DNA of 64,000 bases from contig JAEZGH010000019.1 of the NCBI GenBank assembly GCA_023417065.1, positions 1 through 64,000 on the forward strand, in the 5' to 3' direction. The stretch is from Bacteroidota bacterium. Its GTDB lineage: Bacteria > Bacteroidota > Bacteroidia > Cytophagales > Cyclobacteriaceae. Positions 53,465 through 61,050 of the stretch are shown here, piece by piece (position 1 is the first letter of the stretch; every line of letters starts with the position of its first letter). The notes under the pieces were generated by a model. It made no database searches, was not told the origin of the DNA, and saw only the letters and a list, made by a program, of their open reading frames with translations. The position numbers and the translations under genes were made by a program.

Positions 53465-54937
53465 ATGAAAAGACCCCTCTTCACTTTTCTTGTCCTTGTA
53501 TTGGTATTAATCGTTGTATTGGAAGGCTGCCGACGGCGCAAAGACCAGCAAGGTTTCGTTCCTGTTACGTCTGAAAGCTTTGCAAAAGATCCCCGCGCTG
53601 AACCGTTGTTCAAGCAGAATGAACTGTTGATATTCTTCAAAGATCAACCCACAGCTGAGTTGCGCGCCCGGCTGCGTGAAGCGATCCGCAAAAACAATGT
53701 ATCCGATAGCATCAAAGTCCGCACCTGCAACAGCTGCGGTGGTCATGCCGAGCTCTGGAGTGCAACAGGTATTCACAATGTGATCAGCGGTGAAGGTGTA
53801 TATGCAGGTACCGGCGGTGGTGGAACAAAGGGAGTGGGGGAAGACTCCGATGTAAGTCTCTCGCTGAACTTCCTTATCCGTCCACCGGTGGATGAACGCG
53901 ACCTCCTGTCGGGCAAAGATGTTCTGTCGCAGGGTGGAAGGGACTTGCGCCTCGACCTGAACCCCAATCGTGATACAATCGTCGTAGCCGTACTGGATAC
54001 AGGTATAGATACAACGCGACTCATTGACCCGCGTGTTCTTTGGACAAACCCTGGTGAAAAATCCGGGACCGATGACGCCGATGGAAACTGCTACGACGGT
54101 GATCGCAAAGGATGGAACTTCCTGGCCAATTCCCCCGACATCACGGAAGACCACCCCAATCTTCATGGAACACTCGTGACGAAATATATCATTGACGCGA
54201 TGAAGAATGATCCGCGGAACTTCGTTCAGATCATGCCGCTAAAAACTCACGATAACACCGGATACGGCGACCTGTTCAGTACTATCTGCGCACTCCATTA
54301 TGCCATTGATAAAGGAGCGAATATCATCAACGCGAGCTGGGGCTTTTACTTCTACGATAAGATTCCGCATCCTTACTTGTCGGATCTGATCACTAATGTC
54401 ATGAAAGATAAAGGGATCCTGTTTGTGACTGCCGCCGGAAACAAGATGGAAGATGCGGATAACTATGCGAAGCAACTTTACTTTGAAACGAACGGAACAA
54501 ATATTCCCGATTCCCTCCTTCGCAACCTTTCCTACCATCGGTTCTATCCCGCGACGCTAAGCGGCTCCAAAAACAATGTCGTCGCTGTGACTACGAATGA
54601 CAAGGAAAATGTGAGTCCAACACAGAATTATTACAGCGATTTTGTGAATATAGGCGTGATGGCGGACACAGTTTCACCGACGTCGATGAAGTTCCGTTTG
54701 CCATTCCCGAATGCAACTGGGTACATCAGCGGATCATCATTTGCAACGGCCATCCTGACGGGAGCAGTAGCCGCCCACGTGCCGGCAGATCAGTTCGCTC
54801 CCGGAATCGACAAGTCAGCAATTCTTGATTGGCTGGAGACGAACAGTTCTTCCGACGTGATTCCGCTCACCGTTACAAGGGGACCGGTTCTCGAGAGCAA
54901 AAAACGTATTGAATTTGGAAGGTATCTCGGACGATAG
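53465..54937 (+). CDS. Subtilisin-like (S8) serine peptidase lipoprotein
   Basis: A 490-residue lipoprotein (lipobox VVLEGC, Cys22). The catalytic triad is complete: Asp178 in AVLDTGID, His234 in NLHGTLV, Ser425 in SGSSFATA, with oxyanion Asn326 in TAAGNKM. Residues about 25-165 form a poorly conserved pro-region rich in Gly (YAGTGGGGTKGVGE) with CNSCGG. It would act in the periplasm or on the cell surface. It is the third gene of the sigma/anti-sigma/subtilase/CHAT operon, eight bases before the CHAT gene. Cleavage of the TPR or CHAT partner is possible but not shown. Confidence 0.92.
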   Translation: MKRPLFTFLVLVLVLIVVLEGCRRRKDQQGFVPVTSESFAKDPRAEPLFKQNELLIFFKDQPTAELRARLREAIRKNNVSDSIKVRTCNSCGGHAELWSATGIHNVISGEGVYAGTGGGGTKGVGEDSDVSLSLNFLIRPPVDERDLLSGKDVLSQGGRDLRLDLNPNRDTIVVAVLDTGIDTTRLIDPRVLWTNPGEKSGTDDADGNCYDGDRKGWNFLANSPDITEDHPNLHGTLVTKYIIDAMKNDPRNFVQIMPLKTHDNTGYGDLFSTICALHYAIDKGANIINASWGFYFYDKIPHPYLSDLITNVMKDKGILFVTAAGNKMEDADNYAKQLYFETNGTNIPDSLLRNLSYHRFYPATLSGSKNNVVAVTTNDKENVSPTQNYYSDFVNIGVMADTVSPTSMKFRLPFPNATGYISGSSFATAILTGAVAAHVPADQFAPGIDKSAILDWLETNSSSDVIPLTVTRGPVLESKKRIEFGRYLGR

Positions 54938-54945
54938 ATTCTTTT

Positions 54946-57720
54946 ATGAATCGGCTGTTGAAAATTTCACTTCTCCTCATCGGTGTGTGCCTCCTGCAAA
55001 TGAGGGCCACCGCCCAGGAGGCGTGTGCGCCCAGAGGTGAGATCATGAACCGGATAATATCGGTTGAAAAGAGTGATCAGCATGTGCGCGAAAAAATTCA
55101 GCAGCTCGAAAAGTTGAAAGACAACGTTATTGGCTGTGGTCTTCCGCACGACAGCATATACGCACGCATACTCCATCGGTTGGGTGACCTTTACCGCGTT
55201 GACGGAGATTTTGAAACAGGTATTCGCCTGACCAGTGAAGCGGTTGCTATCAACAAGGCGAAAACCCCCGGTGCCTCACAGGCTTTCCTTACGAACTCAT
55301 ATCATAATCTGGGGCTGTATTACTCGTTGTTGTCAGACTTTGAAAGGTCGAATGTGTATTTCGACAGCTGCATTCTTTCGGGGACGAACTATACTGCCAA
55401 AGTCCCGATCGCGCTGATGGCGGCAGAGCGGAAGTGCTTCAACTATCTGCGAATGGGCGAATACGAGATGATCCTGTCGGCAGCTGATCACGGGATATGG
55501 ATCGCAGAGAAACACAAGCAGGGTGGCTATAAGGGCATTATGCTTCAGCAGAAAGCTCAGGCACAATTACTTCTCGGCGCTATCGATGACGCTGAGCGCA
55601 ACGCAGCGGAGGCACTCGACATTCTTAAGGCCGCGAATGTTCCGGGTGAATATATCGCCAGCGCCCTTGGCACAATGGCGCGCATCATGGTAGCGCGGAA
55701 AAATGAAGAGTCCGCTGCGAAATATTTTGGTGAAGCGATCCGGCTCAATTCTTCCCTGGGTTATTGGCTGCAATGTTCAAGAGATTATCACGATCTGGGT
55801 TACTTCTATGACTATACCCTTCGAAATCCCGAAAAAGCAATTGCGCAGTATGAAAAAGGCATTGAAGTGTTGAAGAATGCCCCGGAGCCGTATCAGCTTG
55901 CGGGACTTTACAATAACATCGGTATCGTGCATTGGCGTTCCGGCAATTACGAAACTGCCCTTAAGTATTATCAGAAAGGGCTGCAGGCGCTGCCTGTAGG
56001 TTTTCGCGACAGTGCCTTGTCTGCTACATTGTCTCATGACATGATCCGAAGGATATCAAATGACTACTTCGTGGCTGCGCTGCTCGAGAATAAAGGTGAG
56101 TCGCTGCTGATGGCTTATAAGCACTCAGGAAACCGCGACTACCTCACGTATGCGCTGAATTCATTCCTCGCTGCTGACAAGGTTATTGATCAGATGCGCC
56201 TGAAACAGGTGAATGAAAACTCAAAGCTTTTCTGGAGGGAAAAGACCCGCAGAATGTATGAACACGCCGTTGAAACCTGTCATCTTTTAAACGACGTTGA
56301 CAATGCGTTTTACTTCCTTGAAAAAAGCAGAGCGGTACTTCTCAGCGATAAGTTGAATGAGCTAGGGGTACGAAAAACACTCGCCGAAGAGGACAAAATA
56401 CGCGACCGTGAGTTGCGGGGAAAATGGCACGTACTACAAGCAAGTCTTCAGGATCCAAACCTCGGTGCAGAGGAGAGGGAGGATCTCCGACAACGCTGGT
56501 ACTCAACACAACAGGAGCTCAGCGGCCATACCGAGAAGCTTAAGCATAAATATCCGGATTATTTCCACTACAGGCTCGATACGGCTACGGTGACTATCGA
56601 TGATCTGCGTGCACGCATCGGGGAGGAGGAACAAGCTTTCGTTGAGTACTTTACCACAGATGATGCTGTATATACGCTCGTTATCGACGCGAATACCAGC
56701 GTCTTTAAAAAGGTAAGCTATCCGACCCTCAGGAAGGATATGGAAACATTTCTGGAATTCTGCTCGAACCCGTTGCTGCTGAATTCGTCGTATACGGATT
56801 TCGTCAGGCTTTCCAATAAGTTATACAAGCACTTGTTTGAGTCGTTGCAGATTTCCAACAGGCGAGTCGTTGTTTCTTTTGATGATTACTTCATACCCCT
56901 GGAGTGTCTTGTTAAAGACACAAAGCGATCCAACAGTTTTCTTGTGCGTGACCATGTATTTCTCTATGTGTACTCAGCCGATTTTCTTCTCCGGAAAGAC
57001 AAAGGGGAGGGAACGTACTCCGTTATGGGGGTAGCTCCGGTGTGGTATCAGGAAGGATCGAATCTGTCTCCGCTGAAGGGCGCAGAAGAATCGTTGAAGA
57101 GTATTCTCGGGAACTTCCGAGAAAGCTTTGCGCTCACCCGAGAGACTGCCACCAAGGCATCGTTCCTGGAAAGCTTTCCCCATTACGGTATCGTTCACGT
57201 CTACTCTCATGCGATGGCAGATTACGAAGGTGAGGAACCAAGACTGTACTTTTACGATCAGCCTGTTTCGATGAAGGATTTGCAGCTTCTTCCGGAAGTG
57301 AAAACACAATTGATGGTACTTTCCGGATGCCAGACCGGAGTTGGCAGATCCATCAAAGGAGAAGGTGTACTGAGCCTCGCGCGTGGATTTGCGGCCGCAG
57401 GAATTCCTTCGACCATTACCACCCTTTGGTCGGTGGATGATCGCGTCACGTATCGCCTTATGGAAAACTTCTATCGCCACCTCCGCCGCGGGATGGCATC
57501 AGACGAGGCGCTGCAGCAGGCAAAAATTGACTTCCTCGATCAGTTCGACGGCGAAAATGAACTTCCCTATTATTGGGCATCCACCGTTGCGCTGGGGCAG
57601 AATATTCAGCTGAAGAGCTCCCAATACCCCATCGGAAGAGCGGGAATTGCATTGCTTATACTTGCAGCAATTGTTTCTGCAGGTGTGTTCTTTATGCGAA
57701 GGAAAATTCTGTTGCTGTGA
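54946..57720 (+). CDS. Exported TPR-CHAT (caspase-like) protein with membrane anchor
   Basis: A 924-residue protein with a signal peptide (to about ATAQ, residue 24), a long TPR array (about 55-430; for example NNIGIVHWRSGNYETALKYY), a helical linker, and a CHAT domain (about 620-895). The CHAT dyad is His755 in VHVYSHAMAD and Cys795 in LSGCQTGVG, followed by GEGVLSLARGFAAAG. A C-terminal helix (about 898-918) ending RRKILLL anchors it, so the TPR and CHAT parts should face the periplasm. CHAT proteases are caspase relatives used in regulated proteolysis. It closes the operon that begins with the ECF sigma factor. Confidence 0.9.
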   Translation: MNRLLKISLLLIGVCLLQMRATAQEACAPRGEIMNRIISVEKSDQHVREKIQQLEKLKDNVIGCGLPHDSIYARILHRLGDLYRVDGDFETGIRLTSEAVAINKAKTPGASQAFLTNSYHNLGLYYSLLSDFERSNVYFDSCILSGTNYTAKVPIALMAAERKCFNYLRMGEYEMILSAADHGIWIAEKHKQGGYKGIMLQQKAQAQLLLGAIDDAERNAAEALDILKAANVPGEYIASALGTMARIMVARKNEESAAKYFGEAIRLNSSLGYWLQCSRDYHDLGYFYDYTLRNPEKAIAQYEKGIEVLKNAPEPYQLAGLYNNIGIVHWRSGNYETALKYYQKGLQALPVGFRDSALSATLSHDMIRRISNDYFVAALLENKGESLLMAYKHSGNRDYLTYALNSFLAADKVIDQMRLKQVNENSKLFWREKTRRMYEHAVETCHLLNDVDNAFYFLEKSRAVLLSDKLNELGVRKTLAEEDKIRDRELRGKWHVLQASLQDPNLGAEEREDLRQRWYSTQQELSGHTEKLKHKYPDYFHYRLDTATVTIDDLRARIGEEEQAFVEYFTTDDAVYTLVIDANTSVFKKVSYPTLRKDMETFLEFCSNPLLLNSSYTDFVRLSNKLYKHLFESLQISNRRVVVSFDDYFIPLECLVKDTKRSNSFLVRDHVFLYVYSADFLLRKDKGEGTYSVMGVAPVWYQEGSNLSPLKGAEESLKSILGNFRESFALTRETATKASFLESFPHYGIVHVYSHAMADYEGEEPRLYFYDQPVSMKDLQLLPEVKTQLMVLSGCQTGVGRSIKGEGVLSLARGFAAAGIPSTITTLWSVDDRVTYRLMENFYRHLRRGMASDEALQQAKIDFLDQFDGENELPYYWASTVALGQNIQLKSSQYPIGRAGIALLILAAIVSAGVFFMRRKILLL

Positions 57721-57735
57721 CATCGCGAAACGTCA

Positions 57736-58014
57736 TCAGCTGCGGATGCGCTGCTTATTCCGTTTTTTCTGCTTACGCTTTGGATTGGTTTCAACCTTTG
57801 GCGGCTTTTCCTTGACATTCACTGCTTTTTTGTTGCTGTCCCGGTAACGTGGCCGAAACTTCTTCGGCGGAGATGTCGCTCTGACGCGCTTGCCGGTATG
57901 AACTTTAACCTTGGAATCCGTCGCCGAACTGGCTTTAATTTCGCTCTCCTGACCGAACGCAGAAAGGGAGGCGAACAGGAAGAAAACAATGCAGGTAACT
58001 TCAGACAGCCGCAT
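57736..58014 (-). CDS. Small secreted basic protein, hypothetical
   Basis: A 92-residue protein from ATG 58012-58014 (MRLSEVTCIVFFLF) with a signal peptide ending near SAFGQ. The mature ~70 residues are very rich in Lys/Arg/Pro (KRVRATSPPKKFRPRYR; KRKQKKRNKQRIRS). There is no known domain; it may bind nucleic acid, LPS or other anionic surface polymers. It converges with the CHAT gene (15 bases between stops) and is divergent from the receiver-domain gene. Confidence 0.6.
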   Translation of the reverse strand: MRLSEVTCIVFFLFASLSAFGQESEIKASSATDSKVKVHTGKRVRATSPPKKFRPRYRDSNKKAVNVKEKPPKVETNPKRKQKKRNKQRIRS

Positions 58015-58144
58015 AGGCGAATGTATTAAACGAAACGGGGCTCTGCAAGTCATGCGGACAGGAATAAACAAGGCCTTAAAATCATTGCCATTTGTGAGTT
58101 TCATTTCTACATTGCTTCGGCCTTCACCAATAAATGCACGAGGA

Positions 58145-58534
58145 ATGACCATTCTGCTTGTAAATAATAACCGGGATGAGGTGGGTGTATTTGGCGAGGC
58201 GCTGCAACGCGTAGACCCATCCATCGCCTTTGAATTTGCGAATGATGGCGCTGACGCCTATCGTTTTCTGACCCAGAATCCTGATCGCCTGCCCGGGTTG
58301 ATTGTTGTTGATGAAACCGGCTTCCCGTTCCTTGAAAAAGTCCGGCGGAACAGCAACTTCACCAACATACCTGTAACCGTTTATACCACCAGTACTAACC
58401 CCGACGACATCGATGCATCGATTGCTTATGGGGCCAGTTTCCTGCCCAAACCAAATTCTTACTTTACGCTGGTAAAACTGCTGAAAAAGCGATTGGCCAG
58501 ACTCAAAGAACTTGCCGCTGAAGGAAAAAGTTGA
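58145..58534 (+). CDS. Stand-alone receiver-like protein with altered acidic pocket
   Basis: A 129-residue CheY-like protein from ATG 58145 (MTILLVNNNRDE). The phosphoacceptor position is kept (Asp56 in LIVVDETGF), as are the Thr (VYTTST) and Lys102 (FLPKP). However, the metal-binding acidic pair after strand one, normally DD or DE, is NNN (residues 7-9). There is no output domain. Phosphorylation may therefore be poor or absent. Upstream in-frame codons overlap the start of the small basic protein and are unlikely to be translated. Confidence 0.8.
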   Translation: MTILLVNNNRDEVGVFGEALQRVDPSIAFEFANDGADAYRFLTQNPDRLPGLIVVDETGFPFLEKVRRNSNFTNIPVTVYTTSTNPDDIDASIAYGASFLPKPNSYFTLVKLLKKRLARLKELAAEGKS

Positions 58535-58574
58535 TTTAGGAGGAACGTAAAGCTTTCACTTACCAGGGCTGCAC

Positions 58575-58604
58575 TTGACAACTTAACTTAATCGACTTAC
58601 CTTG
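58575..58604 (+). promoter_or_regulatory. Bacteroidota-type promoter of tRNA-Val
   Basis: TTGACA (58575-58580) and TACCTTG (58598-58604), with 20 bases between the TTG and the TA, fit the phylum consensus TTTG-N19-TAnnTTTG closely. The tRNA begins about 17 bases downstream. Confidence 0.6.
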
Positions 58605-58620
58605 CCGCCTCGTTTTTGAT

Positions 58621-58695
58621 AGTCTGGTAGCTCAGCTGGTTTAGAGCGCTGCCTTGACAGGGCAGAGGTCATCGGTTCGAACCCGATCCAGACTA
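58621..58695 (+). tRNA. tRNA-Val (GAC)
   Basis: Acceptor arms AGTCTGG/CCAGACT (58621-58627 with 58688-58694), a D-arm with AGCTCAGCTGGTTTAGAGC, anticodon stem CTGCC/GGCAG around loop TTGACAG giving anticodon GAC, and a T-arm with GGTTCGAACC. Discriminator A at 58695; CCA is not encoded. Confidence 0.93.
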
Positions 58696-58813
58696 CTTGT
58701 TTTCCAGGAACAAGCCTGATAGCCGTACATTCCCTCCCGAATAATTTCCATTCCCATCGGATAAAACATCCCGTATCTTTCCAAATCTCGAAAATTGAAC
58801 GAAGTTCAGACGT

Positions 58814-59521
58814 ATGAGTATTCACATTGAGGCAATACCCGGAGAGATTGCCGAAACGGTACTGATTACAGGTGATCCGCTTCGTGCAAAGTTTATCGCG
58901 GAGACGATGTTAACCGGGATTGTGTGTTATAATAATGTTCGCGGCATGCTTGGCTATACAGGCATTTACAAAGAGCAGAGGGTGTCCGTTCAGGGCACTG
59001 GAATGGGCATTCCTTCCACCGCGATATACGTCCACGAACTTATTCATGACTACAAGGTTCGCAGAATCATAAGGGTAGGGACGTGCGGTGCGATCCAGCC
59101 CGGCCTTCACGTTGGCCAGACAATCATTGCCGATTCTGCATATACAGACTCATCTGCATTTCGCATGGATGTCGTTACGATGGAGAACGGAATCCGGGCT
59201 CATCAGGATTTGGTCAGGAATGCATTAGCTGTAGCGGGGGCGTTGTCGCAGCCAGTGGCTACAGGCCCTGTGTTCAGTACCGATGTGTTTTATGATAACC
59301 CATCGCGTTGGGAACTGTGGGGAGAGCGTGGCGTCCTGGGCGTCGAAATGGAGACCAGCGTAATCTATCTGCTCGCACAGCAGAATAATGTCGAGGCCCT
59401 TACGTTGCTCACGATAAGCGACCACATCCTGACCGGCAATGCGATGACGAGCCTCGAACGACAGGAGACCGGAAGAAGTATTATGCAACTGGCGCTGGAT
59501 ACAGCGATCACGCCTTTTTGA
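58814..59521 (+). CDS. deoD: Purine nucleoside phosphorylase, DeoD type
   Basis: A 235-residue hexameric-type nucleoside phosphorylase, the usual length. Motifs: phosphate-binding GDPLRAKFIAE near residue 20, GTGMGIPSTAIYVHELI near 60, RVGTCGAIQP near 87, GVEMETSVIY near 178, and ISDHILTG with the catalytic Asp near 200. It cleaves purine (deoxy)nucleosides with phosphate to base and (deoxy)ribose-1-phosphate for salvage. It is a single gene just after tRNA-Val. Confidence 0.93.
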   Translation: MSIHIEAIPGEIAETVLITGDPLRAKFIAETMLTGIVCYNNVRGMLGYTGIYKEQRVSVQGTGMGIPSTAIYVHELIHDYKVRRIIRVGTCGAIQPGLHVGQTIIADSAYTDSSAFRMDVVTMENGIRAHQDLVRNALAVAGALSQPVATGPVFSTDVFYDNPSRWELWGERGVLGVEMETSVIYLLAQQNNVEALTLLTISDHILTGNAMTSLERQETGRSIMQLALDTAITPF

Positions 59522-59572
59522 CTCTTGGCCAACGGTTAAACTACACGTTCATGACAGTATAAAAAGGCAAAG

Positions 59573-59613
59573 AGTACGTTCCACATCAACGCATCGTTGT
59601 TGTGGAGCGTACT
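59573..59613 (-). terminator. Hairpin terminator of the second efflux operon
   Basis: AGTACGTTCCACA pairs with TGTGGAGCGTACT (one wobble), with an inner CAAC/GTTG pair. On the minus strand it follows the NodT-type gene stop and leads into a T-rich tract (CTTTGCCTTTTT). It may also serve deoD. Confidence 0.7.
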
Positions 59614-59625
59614 GATTGTCATGCC

Positions 59626-61035
59626 TTATTCCCATCCGCCGCCCAACGCCCGGTACAGGTCGACAACAGCGTTAAGCTGGTTGAATCTTGCATTGATAAG
59701 GTCCAGCTGCGAGTTCAGCGTGTTCTGCCGGGCTGTGATCACCTCGAGGTAGTTGATCAACCCGTTGTTAAGCAACTCCTCGGAGAAGACCACTGCAGTG
59801 TCATACGCTGCAAGCTCCTGACTCTTAAGATCAATTCGCTCGCCTGCGGCCTCGTAAGAATATAACGCATCCGATACTTCCCGGGTGGCGTTCAAAATCG
59901 ACTGACGGAAATTGAGGTATGCGATCTCCTGTTGCGACTGAGCAACCTCATACTGCGTGCGAATGCGGCGTCCGTTCAGAATAGGCTGCGTGAGCCCGCC
60001 CACAACGGTCGCGAACAGGGAGTTCACGCTGAATAGCTGGTCCAGGTCGAGACTTTGTAGTCCGCCTGTGGCAGAGGTGATCGTGAGCGAAGGATAGAAG
60101 TTGCTTCGCGCCACGTTCGTGAGTTCAAAGCTGTTGATCAGGTTGTACTCACTCGCGATGACATCAGGACGACGGCGTAACAGTTGAACGGGAAACCCGA
60201 TGGAAAGCTCGACATCAGCGAGTTGTTGCTGGTTAAGCGTGCTCCGGCGGATAGGGCCAGGCTCTTCCCCAAGCAGAATGGAAATCCTGTTCTCAAGCAT
60301 CCGTATGTTTCGTGTCGTCTCCACCACCAATGCCTGTGCGGAGTAAAGCTGTGCTTCTGTTTGTTTAACGCCAACTTCGGTAACATTACCGGCATCTTTC
60401 AGCGCGCGCATTGTTTCAAGGCTCGCCTGACGGTATTTGACGGTTTGTTCGGCGATGCGCAATTGCTCGTCAAGAGCGATTAACTGAAAATACGAGGATG
60501 CAATACCTGCGATCAGCTGAGTTGTAACAGCCTGGTGTGCCGCGACGGATTGCAGATACGATGCCTGGGCAGCGCGCTTCGTACTTTTGATTTTGCCCCA
60601 GATGTCAGCTTCCCAACTCAACAGGGCGCTTACCTCATATTGTGTCAGCGATCCGTTGAAGAATTGTCCGAACTGACTATTGCGCGCAAGACGCTGATAA
60701 TTCACGCGGGCGCCGGCACTTAGTGTCGGGAGATATCCGGCTTTACCCTGAAGGTAATAGGATTGTGCTATCGAAATCTGCTGGATAGCAATCCGGATGT
60801 CCGTATTGTTTTCCAGTGCCTTTTCAATATAACCGCGAAGAATCGTGTCCTGAAAAAGTTCGCGCCATGATAGGTTTGCCAGTGAACTGCTATCCCTGGA
60901 TACAAGGTCAGTCCGATAACTTGAATTATTGCTAAGTACCTCAGGGCGGCTGTAGTCTTTGGCGACGAAACATGCCTGCAGGAGCAGGGCTGCCGCAAAG
61001 AAAGCTAACCCTCTGATTATATAACTTCGTTTCAT
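59626..61035 (-). CDS. NodT-type outer-membrane efflux lipoprotein
   Basis: A 469-residue TolC-like channel with lipobox LLLQAC (Cys22), so it is anchored by lipid as in OprM/NodT proteins. Two outer_membrane_efflux repeats are visible (ISIAQSYYLQGKAGYLPTLS; SFELTNVARSNFYPSLTIT). Start ATG 61033-61035 (MKRSYIIRG) is preferred over a TTG five codons upstream. It lies 15 bases after the RND permease gene in the same operon. Confidence 0.92.
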   Translation of the reverse strand: MKRSYIIRGLAFFAAALLLQACFVAKDYSRPEVLSNNSSYRTDLVSRDSSSLANLSWRELFQDTILRGYIEKALENNTDIRIAIQQISIAQSYYLQGKAGYLPTLSAGARVNYQRLARNSQFGQFFNGSLTQYEVSALLSWEADIWGKIKSTKRAAQASYLQSVAAHQAVTTQLIAGIASSYFQLIALDEQLRIAEQTVKYRQASLETMRALKDAGNVTEVGVKQTEAQLYSAQALVVETTRNIRMLENRISILLGEEPGPIRRSTLNQQQLADVELSIGFPVQLLRRRPDVIASEYNLINSFELTNVARSNFYPSLTITSATGGLQSLDLDQLFSVNSLFATVVGGLTQPILNGRRIRTQYEVAQSQQEIAYLNFRQSILNATREVSDALYSYEAAGERIDLKSQELAAYDTAVVFSEELLNNGLINYLEVITARQNTLNSQLDLINARFNQLNAVVDLYRALGGGWE

Positions 61036-61050
61036 TGTATCAATTCTCAA

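Noticed and set aside
53507..54166. 219-codon minus-strand frame
   Set aside because: It lies opposite the subtilase with its complete catalytic triad and has no recognisable features.
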